Shown: positions 9,174-18,138, counted from the first letter of the stretch. The stretch: 64,000 nucleotides of DNA from JAJRRS01 sp965230275 (GCA_965230275.1 CBDDKO010000002.1:930001-994000), one strand, 5' to 3'. Notes: generated from the letters alone by a model not told the origin. Translations and numbers: made by a program.

Positions 9174-10829
9174 ATGCCCGACGACCGTCGATATCTCATC
9201 CCGTTCCGCGCGACGCTGCTGCCGCAGATCTTCACCGACACGCTGGTGATCGGTGGGGGGGTGGCGGGTTATCGTGCGGCGATCACGGCCCGTGAACACG
9301 GCGACGTTATCATCGCGGCCAAGGGCGGGATCAAGGATTCCAACACCTACTACGCACAGGGCGGTGTCTGCGTCGTGATCGACGAGAACGACAGCGACGA
9401 CAGCCACGTGCGCGACACGATGGTGGCCGGGGCCGGGCTGTGCGACGAGCCGATCGTCCGGCAGGTCGTGCAGGGCGCGAGGCCTCGGATCGACGAGCTG
9501 ATCGACTGGGGCATGAAGCTGGATAAGGACGGCGACCGGCTCGCGCTGGGCACGGAAGGGGGGCACAGCCACCCGCGCATCGTCCATGCCGACGGCGACG
9601 CGACCGGCAAGGCGCTGGCGGTGACGCTGGACCAGCAGGTACGCCGGCTCGACCGCATGCGGCTGTTCGACCACTGCTTCGTGCTGGACCTGATCACGCT
9701 GGACGGCACACCCCCGCAGTGCCTGGGCGCGATCACGCACCACCCGAAGTACGGCCTGCAGGTCATCTGGGCACAGGCCACGATCCTCGCCACCGGCGGG
9801 GCGGGGCAGGTCTACCGCGAATCGACCAACCCCAGCGCTTCGACCGGCGACGGACTCGCTATGGCTTACCGGGCGGGCGTCGAGGTGGCGGACATGTCGT
9901 TCGTGCAGTTCCACCCGACCACGCTGTATATCGCCGGTGCGAGCCGTGCGCTGATTTCCGAAGCGGTGCGCGGCGAAGGCGCGCTGCTGATCGACCGCAA
10001 CGGCCACCGCTTCATGCCCGACTACGATGAGCGGGCCGAGCTCGCCCCGCGCGACATCGTCTCACGCTCGATCCTCAAGCAGATGGCGGCGACCAACCAC
10101 ACCCACGTCTACCTCGATGTCCGCCACCTCGGCAAAGACAAGTTTGCCACACGCTTCCCGGGCATCGACCGGGTCATCCGGCAGTTCGACATCGACCCCG
10201 CTGCGCAGACGATCCCGATCCACCCCTCGGCTCACTACATGGTTGGCGGTGTGCGTACGGACGAAGTCGGCCGGACCAATATCCAGGGGCTGTACGCCGC
10301 CGGCGAAGTCGCGTGTACGGGGCTGCACGGCGCGAACCGCTTGGCAAGCAATTCGCTGCTCGAGGGGCTGGTCTTCGGCGAGTCGGCGGGGCGCGTCTGC
10401 GGCGAAGTGATCAACGGCGAAGGCGGACGCACACCTTACAAGATCATCTCCGACATCCGCCCGAGTGACCGCTCGGAGTTGGACCTGGCCGACGTCCGTT
10501 CCAGCCTGCGCAGCGTGATGTGGCGGCACGTCGGGATCGAACGCCAGGGCGAGCGCCTCGACGAGGTCGCTGAGATGTTCGACTTCTGGTCGCGCTACAC
10601 GCTGGACAAGATCTTCGACGACCGCGCCGGCTGGGAGGTACAGAACCTCTTAACCGTCGGCTCGCTGATCACCCGTGCCGCAAGACAGCGCACCGAAAGC
10701 CGCGGCTGTCACTACCGGCTCGACCACCCCGAGCCCGACGAAGCCCAGCGCCAACACATCCTCTGGGAGCGCGGCTCAGCCGGACCGACCGCCATCCCCG
10801 TCGCCGACGCGCCGCAGCCGACAGCGTAG
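9174..10829 (+). CDS. nadB: L-aspartate oxidase (NadB-type flavoprotein)
   Basis: FAD-dependent oxidation of L-aspartate to iminoaspartate, the first step of NAD synthesis. The dinucleotide-binding VIGGGVAGYRAA is near residue 27. DSNTYYAQGGV and EGGHSHPRIVHADGDATG match the NadB/SdhA/FrdA superfamily, and the C-terminus has AGEVACTGLHGANRLASNSLLEGLVFG. The histidine-containing HSHPRIVH stretch and the lack of a covalent-FAD His favour NadB over succinate dehydrogenase; no iron-sulfur or membrane subunits are nearby. 551 aa fits NadB. The start ATG 9174 adds about 16 residues before the first strand. Confidence 0.9.
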   Translation: MPDDRRYLIPFRATLLPQIFTDTLVIGGGVAGYRAAITAREHGDVIIAAKGGIKDSNTYYAQGGVCVVIDENDSDDSHVRDTMVAGAGLCDEPIVRQVVQGARPRIDELIDWGMKLDKDGDRLALGTEGGHSHPRIVHADGDATGKALAVTLDQQVRRLDRMRLFDHCFVLDLITLDGTPPQCLGAITHHPKYGLQVIWAQATILATGGAGQVYRESTNPSASTGDGLAMAYRAGVEVADMSFVQFHPTTLYIAGASRALISEAVRGEGALLIDRNGHRFMPDYDERAELAPRDIVSRSILKQMAATNHTHVYLDVRHLGKDKFATRFPGIDRVIRQFDIDPAAQTIPIHPSAHYMVGGVRTDEVGRTNIQGLYAAGEVACTGLHGANRLASNSLLEGLVFGESAGRVCGEVINGEGGRTPYKIISDIRPSDRSELDLADVRSSLRSVMWRHVGIERQGERLDEVAEMFDFWSRYTLDKIFDDRAGWEVQNLLTVGSLITRAARQRTESRGCHYRLDHPEPDEAQRQHILWERGSAGPTAIPVADAPQPTA

Positions 10830-10839
10830 CGGTGTCTGG

Positions 10840-11607
10840 CTATCTTGCCGTCGCGGGGTTCCATTGATCTACATGATTGTCTTCGTCATAAGTATCTGTC
10901 AGCGCCGTGTTCTTGGCATGGCCGTCGGCGAAGACGGTGTTGGTTGATGTGCCGTGGCGCGTCAGGCCTAATCCGTCGCCGGGGGCGCTTCGGCCGAGTT
11001 TCCAGAAGTGGGCCATGACGTGGTCGATGCCGAACTCCCCGCCGCCGACCTCGCCGAACAGGACCGTCGCGCTGGGCAGGGGGATATCGGTGGTCATATG
11101 CCACGTCTTGCCGTCAAGCACGACTGCCTCGCCGGGGTCGGAGGCGGTTGGGCTCAGCTCGAAGTAGACGTTCTTGCCAAAACTCAGGTGCGAGTTCGGC
11201 GGGGCATATGCCGGTTCCTGGACGTCGCGCTCGTCTTCAGGACAGCGATAGTGCGTCGCTCGCAGCTGCAGCAGTTCGGGGCTTGAGAAGATATTGATGC
11301 TCAGCGGTTTCCGCGCAAACGAGCTGTACCCTAGGTACGGCCCGAGCTGAACGTCCCACGCCGCGACCGGATTGGCCACACTGAACGAGTGCAGGCTCGG
11401 CGGGTAGCATTCATCCTGATCGGCGGTGTACATCGTCATCGCCCGGCCGACACTTTGCATCTTGGTCATACACTGCATCCGCCGGGCGACCCTGCGTGAA
11501 GCGCCCAGTGCCGGCAGTAGTACCCCGATCAACAGTGCAATGATCGCGATCACGACCAGCAGTTCGATCAGCGTGAAACCGCCTGTCTGGTTTGCGCTAC
11601 CGCGCAT
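10840..11607 (-). CDS. Type II pseudopilin-like protein with H-X9-DG motif
   Basis: Prepilin-like protein with the cleavage motif GG^FTLIELLVVIAIIALLIG at residues 9-28, recognised by a type IV prepilin peptidase. The C-terminal third carries HGTSTNTVFADGHA, the H-X9-DG motif that defines a large planctomycete/verrucomicrobial pseudopilin family. I start at ATG 11607; longer forms would put a Cys/Arg-rich leader before the prepilin signal. The start codon lies inside the 3' end of the upstream PEP-CTERM gene (11-base overlap), so the two are translationally coupled. The function of this expanded family is unknown; a role in secretion or surface assembly is assumed. Confidence 0.88.
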   Translation of the reverse strand: MRGSANQTGGFTLIELLVVIAIIALLIGVLLPALGASRRVARRMQCMTKMQSVGRAMTMYTADQDECYPPSLHSFSVANPVAAWDVQLGPYLGYSSFARKPLSINIFSSPELLQLRATHYRCPEDERDVQEPAYAPPNSHLSFGKNVYFELSPTASDPGEAVVLDGKTWHMTTDIPLPSATVLFGEVGGGEFGIDHVMAHFWKLGRSAPGDGLGLTRHGTSTNTVFADGHAKNTALTDTYDEDNHVDQWNPATAR

Positions 11608-12484
11608 AGCGCCCCCTCCGCCCCGCATATCCAAGCCCCAACACCATCCACAACAACCCACATGACGGCTCCGGCACCGCCGAGACACCTTCCGGGGGCT
11701 GGGGCGGGGGCGTGCCGGTGTTCCAGTGGTTCAGCACCAAGTCCAGGTCATCCAGTCCAACGAATCCGTCACCGGTCGGGTCACCAGTCAGCGGATCGCC
11801 CTGCGCGGTGGACTGGTTCCAGTGGTTCAGCACCAGGTCCAAGTCGCTGAGGCCAACGAAGCCGTCGCTGTTCAGGTCGCCGTGCAGGGTTTGGATGGTG
11901 TTGGTGAACTCAAAGGTCACCTGGGCCGGCGTGTATGTCGTATTCAACACGCCCAGCGCATCGCCGACGAAGACCTCGTAGGTGGCGAAGTAATCACCGG
12001 GCTCGGTCACGGCGTACCAGTTGTGCACCATCGACCCGGGCCACGACCAGATATCGCTCGAGCCGAACGTCTGGAAGACGGGGATCATGGATTGGTCTGC
12101 CGGGTCGGGGATGCCGGTGCCGTTGTCCTCTGCCCAGCCGCCTTCAAAGGTCTGCAGGCCTTCGGATTGATCGACCACACGTATCCAGATCAGATCGCCT
12201 TGCAGGTCGAAGGGGAACAGCGCGGTCCAGCCGAACTGTGCGTTGTACCCCTTGCCGTTGAGCACAGAGAAGGGGGCCTCGAACGCGTCCGGCCCGATCA
12301 TCACGGGGATCAATCCCGGATCGTCTTTGTAGACAAGCACCTGATTACTCGTCACGCCGATATTGACATGGCTCATCAGCCCGCCGAGCGTCTGCCCAAG
12401 GGCCCCGCTGCAGATCAGCAGCAGGACGCCAAGGGCAAACACGGTCGGCCGGGTGACAAGCGTGATGGCTGTATGCAACATCAT
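11597..12484 (-). CDS. Secreted PEP-CTERM protein with dockerin-like repeats
   Basis: Exported protein with a signal peptide (residues ~1-30, ending SGALGQ), a beta-rich domain, two dockerin-type calcium-binding repeats near residues 200-256 (each DLN/DPT-SDGFVGL.DLDLVLNHWN, the second half almost identical to the first) and a C-terminal VPEPSCGLLWMVLG...GRRGR sorting tail recognised by exosortase-type systems. It is paralogous to the next gene: both share a VHNWYA-T-PG-Y motif and a following VGDA segment. Probably a surface or matrix protein. Start ATG 12484; 8 bases separate it from its upstream paralogue. Confidence 0.85.
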   Translation of the reverse strand: MMLHTAITLVTRPTVFALGVLLLICSGALGQTLGGLMSHVNIGVTSNQVLVYKDDPGLIPVMIGPDAFEAPFSVLNGKGYNAQFGWTALFPFDLQGDLIWIRVVDQSEGLQTFEGGWAEDNGTGIPDPADQSMIPVFQTFGSSDIWSWPGSMVHNWYAVTEPGDYFATYEVFVGDALGVLNTTYTPAQVTFEFTNTIQTLHGDLNSDGFVGLSDLDLVLNHWNQSTAQGDPLTGDPTGDGFVGLDDLDLVLNHWNTGTPPPQPPEGVSAVPEPSCGLLWMVLGLGYAGRRGRYAR

Positions 12485-12492
12485 CGCTTTCC

Positions 12493-13314
12493 TTATCGCT
12501 TGTTCTCTAGAATGAATCGTTCGCGAACGCGACGTCCTCGGCCAAGCGCTGACATCCCACAGAGCATCAACACCGACAGCGTCGCCGGCTCGGGTATGTA
12601 GGTCACGGTCACATCAGCCGGGGTATACCCGCCGTCCGCCGCACCGGTCTCGGCATCGCCGACGTAAACCTGATATGTCACGTCGTACTGCCCGGGCGTG
12701 GTGGTGGCGTACCAGTTGTGGACCATGATGCCCGAACCGCTTGCCGGGAACGGTGGGGCGGTCAGCCCTGCCACAACGTCGGGATCGAACCACTTCCACG
12801 CCTGCCCGCTTCCCAGGATCGGATCAAGCGAATGAGCGCTCATAGGCAATAGCGCCGACATCACGCCCTGCCCACCTTCATACACTTCCAACACGCCCGG
12901 CCCGGTCACCGACAGCGTCTTGATCCATACCGCCAACCCACTGGGCACGGTCCAGCTGCCAGCGTCCGTGGTCATCCAGCCGAGCTGCGCATTGATGTGT
13001 TTACTGTTGAGCACGGTCCAGTCGGGCCCACCGGTGCCGGACTCGTCGGTATACACCGGACGGCCATCCGGGGACAGGAACTTCATCGGCAACACGGGCG
13101 TATTCCCCGAGGGGGCCATGCCTGGGTTCAGATGGACGATCACCTCGTTCGAGGCGTTGATGGATACCTCCCCGTGGAGCATCCCCAACTCACCGGCCTG
13201 CCCGCCGACCATCCCGGGATTCGGCGGGATGACCGAAGCGTATGAACTCACACTTGCCAACATCATCACAACAGCAGCTAGCGCCACCGACCGGCGGCGC
13301 AAGAAAACTAACAT
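12493..13314 (-). CDS. Secreted PEP-CTERM protein, paralogue of its downstream neighbour
   Basis: Signal peptide (RRRSVALAAVVMMLASVSSYAS), a beta-rich mature domain with VLNSKHINAQLGW and IMVHNWYATTTPGQYDVTYQ, then the tail IPEPATLSVLMLCGMSALGRGRR. It is the same domain architecture as the adjacent gene minus the dockerin repeats, so the pair arose by duplication. The start at ATG 13314 has a good ribosome site (GAAGGGAG, 6 bases upstream); an in-frame TTG upstream is less likely. First gene of a three-gene minus-strand operon ending in the pseudopilin. Confidence 0.85.
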   Translation of the reverse strand: MLVFLRRRSVALAAVVMMLASVSSYASVIPPNPGMVGGQAGELGMLHGEVSINASNEVIVHLNPGMAPSGNTPVLPMKFLSPDGRPVYTDESGTGGPDWTVLNSKHINAQLGWMTTDAGSWTVPSGLAVWIKTLSVTGPGVLEVYEGGQGVMSALLPMSAHSLDPILGSGQAWKWFDPDVVAGLTAPPFPASGSGIMVHNWYATTTPGQYDVTYQVYVGDAETGAADGGYTPADVTVTYIPEPATLSVLMLCGMSALGRGRRVRERFILENKR

Positions 13315-13405
13315 CGAAGTCTCCCTTCGCAATCACTTAGTTAAGTCAATCGATCCTGAGGGGCCGGACTAGAGCTCTTTGCGTGATAACTTACTGCCCC
13401 TGTAT

Positions 13406-13480
13406 GTCATCCCCGCGCAGGCGGGGATCCATGCCTTTGGACTTCTAAGAAGACTGGATTCCCGCTTGCACGGGAATGAC
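13406..13480. repeat. REP-like paired palindrome
   Basis: Two 27-base arms (13406-13432 and 13454-13480) are inverted copies with about four mismatches, each arm itself containing a small palindrome (CCCCGC...GCGGGG). This is the form of a bacterial interspersed palindromic element. It sits in the gap upstream of the PEP-CTERM operon. Confidence 0.7.
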
Positions 13481-13590
13481 GGGAAATAATCACGCAATGT
13501 GCTCTAACAGCGCACGGCCCACACCACGCAGACGCAACACCGAGCGACTCGGTGTGCGAAACACATCCATAGATTCATGTAGATGCAGGA

Positions 13591-14004
13591 TCAGGCGACC
13601 GGTGGCGCCCGGCCAAGATAGGTCTGGGATGCGGGGATCGATTCAACCGCCGCCGGCTCGGGCCAAGGCAGGACCTGCACCAGTTCCAACGGCCGAGGGG
13701 CGAAGTCCGGCGAGGGGGGCACGTCCAACACACCCGTCAAGTAACAGATCGCGCAGTGTGTCACGGGAGCCCCGGGCCCCTCGTCCGACGGTTTGTTAGA
13801 CGACGGGCAGCACGAGCCGTTGGTCCCCATGATCTCGGCTAACGGGCAGGGCTCGTTGACCTTACTCGCCGCAGCCGAACGCGTCTGACCACTCCCGGTT
13901 CCGCCCGGCAGCAGCACCAGCCCGCGCTTGTGCCCCGGCACGATCACGCCGAACCACAGCGCCAGCCAAACCACCGCGAGTTTTCGGAATGTCTCCGGCT
14001 GCAT
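13591..14004 (-). CDS. Small exported Cys-containing protein, DUF2946-like
   Basis: N-terminal hydrophobic segment (LAVVWLALWFGVIVPGH), then a Cys-bearing region CCPSSNKPSDEG and HCAICYLTGVLDVPP. The C-A-I-C/H pattern after a signal-like segment resembles the DUF2946 group, often found near metal or heme uptake genes, though no such genes are adjacent. 137 aa. The Cys and His residues may bind metal (inference). Isolated between two non-coding gaps. Confidence 0.6.
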   Translation of the reverse strand: MQPETFRKLAVVWLALWFGVIVPGHKRGLVLLPGGTGSGQTRSAAASKVNEPCPLAEIMGTNGSCCPSSNKPSDEGPGAPVTHCAICYLTGVLDVPPSPDFAPRPLELVQVLPWPEPAAVESIPASQTYLGRAPPVA

Positions 14005-14405
14005 TGACCTTAACCTTGTGAGAATGATAGACCATCCATGTCACCCGACCAACTCCCCACTCGCGCAGGTGATACACGCACACACCCCAAGCCCCACACC
14101 TCGCTCCTCGCTCCTTCCGCTCCACACCCCATGCCCCATGCCCAGACCTTCAACTCACCGACCACAACCGCTTGCAGACCATACTTTAAAATTATATTTA
14201 TGATAAATATTATTTATAGGTTATACATGCTCAAGGTTTCAGGGTAGAAGCAGAGAGTACGGGTGAGGGCAACAATGAGGATGGGGGCAAGGTAGAGGTA
14301 GAGGGAGTGGTAAAGACAGAGGCGGACGGAGATGAACGCTCTGAGTAGTAGTGCCACCCGTATAGCCGTGCTGCCCCACACTTCCGCTTCCGCTACGATA
14401 CGCCC
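14005..14405. other. Gene-free gap of about 400 bases
   Basis: The left part is pyrimidine-rich and without clear coding sense. 14187-14225 is strongly A+T-rich with tandem TATTTAT/ATAAATATT elements that could hold the -10 region for a rightward promoter. 14240-14340 is purine-rich on the + strand. I see no RNA gene. Confidence 0.4.
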
Positions 14406-14939
14406 ATGAGCATGCGAAAGGTCAACGACGTCTACCTCGCCGACACCGCCCGTGTCATGGGCCATGTCAAGCTGGGCAAGGACGTCAGCATCTGGTATGG
14501 CGTGACCGTCCGCGGCGACATCGCACCGATCACGATCGGGCAGGGCACCAATATCCAGGAGAACGCCGTCGTCCACGTCGACACCGGCGTCCCCAACCAG
14601 ATCGGCGAGAACATCAGCATCGGCCACGGCGCGATCATCCACGGGGCCAAGGTCGGCGACGGCTCGCTCATCGGCATGGGGGCCGTCCTGCTCGGCGGGT
14701 CCGTCGTCGGCAAGAACTGCCTCATCGCCGCCCGTGCCCTGGTCACCGAGAACACCACCATCCCCGACAACTCCGTCGTCATGGGCGTCCCCGGCAAGGT
14801 CGTCCGGCAAGTCACTGACGAACAACTCAAGATGATGCACGACAACGCCAGACACTACGTCCAGGCCGCCCGGCACCACCACGAAAACCCCGATGACGCC
14901 ACCACCCGCCCGTGGGGCTGTGAAGCTGTCAGCACCTAA
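14406..14939 (+). CDS. Gamma-carbonic anhydrase-like hexapeptide-repeat protein
   Basis: Left-handed beta-helix protein of the gamma-carbonic anhydrase / YrdA family. Hexapeptide repeats run from about residue 15 to 130, with the three candidate zinc His in VVHVD and GHGAIIHG. A short C-terminal helix follows (YVQAARHHHENP). Family members are trimeric metal enzymes or enzyme-like proteins; carbonic anhydrase activity cannot be assumed. 177 aa, normal. The start at 14406 gives MSMRKVND; the second Met is also possible. Confidence 0.88.
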   Translation: MSMRKVNDVYLADTARVMGHVKLGKDVSIWYGVTVRGDIAPITIGQGTNIQENAVVHVDTGVPNQIGENISIGHGAIIHGAKVGDGSLIGMGAVLLGGSVVGKNCLIAARALVTENTTIPDNSVVMGVPGKVVRQVTDEQLKMMHDNARHYVQAARHHHENPDDATTRPWGCEAVST

Positions 14940-15042
14940 CCCTAAACCACCCGCGCCCGCGTTGCGGGCGGGCTATTGAATACCAACAACCAATAATCAC
15001 TCTGACCAACCACCAGCCACCAATCACCAACCACCACCGCCT

Positions 15043-15765
15043 ATGCATCTTTTCCCCGCAATCGATATCCGTCACGGCCAAGTCGTCCGCCTCACGCAGG
15101 GTGACTACGACCGACAAACCACCTACGAAGCCGACCCTGTTGATCAGGCCAAGCGCTTTAGAGATGCCGGCGCGACCTGGCTGCACATGGTCGACCTGGA
15201 TGGCGCACGCACCGGCAAGCTGACCCACGCCGGGCTGTTTGAGAATATCTGCACGCAGACCGGGCTGAAGGTCGAGATCGGTGGGGGGGTGCGAAGTGAA
15301 TCCGTCATTGACACCCTGCTTAACGCCGGCGTCACCCGCGTCGTCGTCGGCACCGCGGCGCTGAAGAACTGGCCGTGGTTCGAGGCGATGATGGGCAACC
15401 CCACCTACCGCGGCCGGCTGGTCCTAGGTCTCGACGCCAAGCAGGGCCGGGTCACCACCGACGGCTGGGAGCAGACCAGCGAACAGACCGCGCTCGACAT
15501 CGCTAAGCAAGTCACCGACTGGCCGCTCGCCGCCATCGTCTACACCGACATCGCCACCGACGGCACGCTCAAAGGCCCTAACATCGAAGCCACCCGCGAA
15601 ATCGCCGAGGCCACCGACGTCCCCGTTGTCGCCTCCGGCGGCGTGGGCACACTCGAACACCTGATCGCCCTGCGTGACTTACCCATCCAGGGCGCGATCG
15701 TCGGCAAAGCCCTCTACGAAAACGCCTTCACCATCGACGAAGCGATCGAAGCCTTCGAGCGGTAG
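15043..15765 (+). CDS. hisA: ProFAR isomerase of histidine biosynthesis
   Basis: Isomerises ProFAR to PRFAR (fourth step of histidine synthesis). TIM barrel beginning MHLFPAIDIRHGQVVRL with the catalytic Asp8. VGTAALKN, GLDAKQG with the second catalytic Asp, and TDIATDGTLKGPN and ASGGVG phosphate-binding loops follow. 240 aa, typical. No other his genes lie in the window, so the pathway genes are dispersed. Start ATG 15043 is the only one compatible with the first barrel strand. Confidence 0.93.
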   Translation: MHLFPAIDIRHGQVVRLTQGDYDRQTTYEADPVDQAKRFRDAGATWLHMVDLDGARTGKLTHAGLFENICTQTGLKVEIGGGVRSESVIDTLLNAGVTRVVVGTAALKNWPWFEAMMGNPTYRGRLVLGLDAKQGRVTTDGWEQTSEQTALDIAKQVTDWPLAAIVYTDIATDGTLKGPNIEATREIAEATDVPVVASGGVGTLEHLIALRDLPIQGAIVGKALYENAFTIDEAIEAFER

Positions 15766-15791
15766 TAACACGCAGCACCCACACGGAGCGA

Positions 15792-15805
15792 CGCGACTTG
15801 TCGCG
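15792..15805. repeat. Short palindrome (CGCGAC/GTCGCG)
   Basis: Copy of the palindrome core at 9087-9102, here between hisA and the next small gene. Confidence 0.4.
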
Positions 15806-15815
15806 CTGACACACC

Positions 15816-16124
15816 ATGACCGAAGAGATTGAAGAACAGTACGACGATCAGGACGACAACCCGCTGCAGGGCTACTTCGATTGGCAGGTCACCACGCTCT
15901 TGCTCGCCTACGACCTGACCGACCCGATCCCGGCAAGCAACCCCGCCGCCGCGGAAGACCGGCGTATCAAGACCGAGCAAGAGGTCCGCGACTTCTCGCT
16001 CGCTGTCGTCCCCGAGATGTACCAGAACGACCCGACCCTCGACTGGCCGCCGGAAGTCATGATGGCGATCACCCGTGCGACGTTCGACCGCGTCAACGAG
16101 ATCACACAGCTACCGGGTGCGTGA
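15816..16124 (+). CDS. Small acidic protein, unknown
   Basis: 102 aa with a very acidic N-terminus (MTEEIEEQYDDQDDN), no signal peptide and no membrane segment. High-GC codon use like the host, which argues for a real gene. I do not recognise the family. It follows hisA by 50 bases and may be cotranscribed. It is the last host-type gene before the low-GC block. Confidence 0.65.
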   Translation: MTEEIEEQYDDQDDNPLQGYFDWQVTTLLLAYDLTDPIPASNPAAAEDRRIKTEQEVRDFSLAVVPEMYQNDPTLDWPPEVMMAITRATFDRVNEITQLPGA

Positions 16125-16266
16125 GCCGGCCAAAGACCACCGAGGGCTTATCGGACCTTGGGCGGATGCCGCGCTATGACTTCGGTGCACGCTTGAGGTG
16201 TTGCCGGAAACCATTACCCGCCCACACCCCCGGGGACAGGTATTGACGCTGTCGATGATTTTGAGA

Positions 16267-17535
16267 TCACTGATTTTCTGTATCAATCGAAACGTAAATG
16301 ATGGCGCCGGTTGTGCCGCCAATGACTATGCTGGTATTTCGGATACGCCTGAATGAATTGTCTCGATGTGCCTCGCGCATGATCTGCCTTGCTTGGCTAG
16401 GTGTTACGCTTGTTGTTTTGGCATATTGAGCGACACGCTCGATCATGCGAGCCATGTCGTCATACCGAAGCTCTATACCCAATCCGATATCTTCTCCAAA
16501 GCAGGTTAATACCTGTGTTGGAACCCGGTGTTTTAAGCCATTGAAAATAAGTTGATCTTCGGGTATCCGATACGCTCCGGATCGACCACTGCTTGGGAAA
16601 ACCAGCGATCTCGAGGTTTCGTTGTGGCTTACAGAGTGCCCAAGCATAATCACCATTGCGTTATCGCGACTTGCTTGATCTAGTGCATCGTTGATTTCTT
16701 TGTAGTCGCCATATTTGCTTAAGTCAGGTATCAGTGTGAGCCTATCGACGGAATCTCTGAGGATCGTTGTGGCCCGAGCCAGATAATCCAAGTCGTTAAC
16801 AGACGCTTCATGCCCGAAGACCTGGAGATACTCTGTAGCATTCTGCGGGATTACCCCAATGACATGGACTTTTTGATACTTCGCTCGATACAGCCTGTGG
16901 ATTGATCTGGCATCAATAAGCCAATCGAACGAGTGGGCTTTGACCAAATCCTCGGGAAATCCCTCTCGAAGTTCCTTCGCGACGGCTTGTAAATCGACTT
17001 CTGGTGAGGGTGCGATATCCAGAGCTTCTAGCAACTCTCTTGGCGAAACACGAGGATTATCCGAAGCCAGGCGTTGGGCGAATTCAAGCTGAGACAGGGT
17101 GATTTGACCATCTCGCCCTGGTCCCCCGACTTCCTGCCATACCATTCTGGAATTCGAGAATACTGCCTGTATTCTAGGCATCAAGCCTGCGTCTATTAAG
17201 GAATCAACTTGCTCTTGGTTGTAACCTGCAAGTGCGAGCCACGCTATTTTTGCAGAGTATTTATTTTTTGACGTCAAGAGTTCGAGGCTATTCCAGTTAA
17301 TTCGCGGGAGCGGCTCACCCTCTAATACCGTACTGGGGAAATCGGCTAGCGATTCAATAACCCGCCGGTGAGACGGTAGAGGGGGACGAGTAGGTGGTGC
17401 AATACCGTTTGGTAAATCAATTATTTTGTGAGGCCGGACTGAAGCAATCTCGTCGCATTGACGCAGTAAAACCGGGGAGGCCAGTATTCCCGCAGCCCCA
17501 ACTGCCACTATGCCGCCGATCTGTTTGACGCTCAT
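16267..17535 (-). CDS. Membrane-anchored protein with caspase-like His/Cys dyad
   Basis: 422 aa of unassigned family, with lower GC than the flanking host genes. Seen: an N-terminal hydrophobic anchor (IGGIVAVGAAGILASPVLLR, residues 6-25) and a C-terminal one (SIVIGGTTGAIIYVSI, 402-417). Two strand-like segments each end in a potential catalytic residue: NAMVIMLGHS with His300 and PTQVLTCFGED with Cys345. The strand-His then 45 residues then strand-Cys layout is that of clan CD cysteine peptidases (caspases, metacaspases, CHAT). A degenerate EF-hand-like GRDGQITLSQLE lies near 140-151, lacking several ligands. It is second in an operon, 20 bases after the small membrane protein gene. A defence or cell-death effector is inference; the catalytic assignment is by eye. 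Confidence 0.6.
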   Translation of the reverse strand: MSVKQIGGIVAVGAAGILASPVLLRQCDEIASVRPHKIIDLPNGIAPPTRPPLPSHRRVIESLADFPSTVLEGEPLPRINWNSLELLTSKNKYSAKIAWLALAGYNQEQVDSLIDAGLMPRIQAVFSNSRMVWQEVGGPGRDGQITLSQLEFAQRLASDNPRVSPRELLEALDIAPSPEVDLQAVAKELREGFPEDLVKAHSFDWLIDARSIHRLYRAKYQKVHVIGVIPQNATEYLQVFGHEASVNDLDYLARATTILRDSVDRLTLIPDLSKYGDYKEINDALDQASRDNAMVIMLGHSVSHNETSRSLVFPSSGRSGAYRIPEDQLIFNGLKHRVPTQVLTCFGEDIGLGIELRYDDMARMIERVAQYAKTTSVTPSQARQIMREAHRDNSFRRIRNTSIVIGGTTGAIIYVSIDTENQ

Positions 17536-17555
17536 GAATTATTCCGATGGGTTAG

Positions 17556-17921
17556 TTATTCAAACAGTTCTTTCACGTTGAACTTGGGATTTTTTCCTCC
17601 GACTGGAGGTTGGTTCGCGGCAATCGCTGCGACGGCTTGGTTGAGTAACGCGGGAGCAGTCGCGCCTGTGATGAATAACTTAAATAACGCGGGATCGTCA
17701 CTATCACCAAACATGGCCCAGGTAAACAATCCCGAGGCCAAGACCCCTCCAACTACAATCAACCATGTACTCAGTGATGAGGCCGCCAATTTAAATCTCT
17801 CAGCGGGCATTTTGCCTCTTAGCTGGTAGGCCCGGAGCATAATCAAGGCTAGAGCGCCCAGACATCCAACCCCCACATGCGCCGGCATAGTGTTCCACGG
17901 GATGTTGGCAAGAATAGTCAT
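17556..17921 (-). CDS. Small membrane protein, partner of the caspase-like gene
   Basis: 121 aa with three hydrophobic stretches: VGVGCLGALALIMLRAY, STWLIVVGGVLASGLFTWAMF and an amphipathic LFITGATAPALLNQAVAAIAA, then a polar tail ending KELFE. No family recognised. The start at ATG 17921 has a GGAG ribosome site 5 bases upstream; an in-frame TTG at 17942 is less likely. It shares the low GC of the downstream gene and lies 137 bases from the left prophage junction but outside it. It could be a pore or sensor for the caspase-like protein (inference). Confidence 0.6.
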   Translation of the reverse strand: MTILANIPWNTMPAHVGVGCLGALALIMLRAYQLRGKMPAERFKLAASSLSTWLIVVGGVLASGLFTWAMFGDSDDPALFKLFITGATAPALLNQAVAAIAANQPPVGGKNPKFNVKELFE

Positions 17922-18058
17922 ATTGTCTCCGAATGTAACCAAGTGACCTTTCCCCGGTTTCAGTACCTGTGATTTAAGTTAGCTAAAGTCGTACATCCTG
18001 CCCAGTACAGACCTGAGAGCGTAGCAGAGCAAACGTGATTACCACCTGATGATATCAT

Positions 18059-18076
18059 GTTATACATAACATGTAT
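18059..18076. other. Left attachment site (dif-like core)
   Basis: Identical 18 bases recur at 26052. Read on the minus strand the site gives a TACATG centre and a TTATGTATAAC arm close to the XerD arm of bacterial dif sites (TTATGTTAAAT in E. coli, TTATGTAAACT in B. subtilis). The other arm differs between the two junctions, as expected after recombination within the core. Confidence 0.75.
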
Positions 18077-18115
18077 AAGTAACTAGAAATAAAGGACTTA
18101 TGTAAAACTGGCGAT

Positions 18116-18137
18116 AGCCGACTACATCGGCTTTTTT
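18116..18137 (+). terminator. Rho-independent terminator near the left junction
   Basis: 6-bp stem AGCCGA/TCGGCT with a 5-base loop and a T-run to 18137. In the circular phage form it lies downstream of the last late gene, across the joined attachment site. In the integrated copy it is cut off from that operon. Confidence 0.75.
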
Positions 18138-18138
18138 C

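Noticed and set aside
17098..17145. EF-hand in the caspase-like protein
   Set aside because: Only the DGxI core fits; positions 1, 3 and 12 lack ligands.
16267..17942. Whether the caspase-like operon belongs to the inovirus
   Set aside because: It lies outside the left attachment repeat and on the opposite strand; no third repeat was found at 16125-16266.
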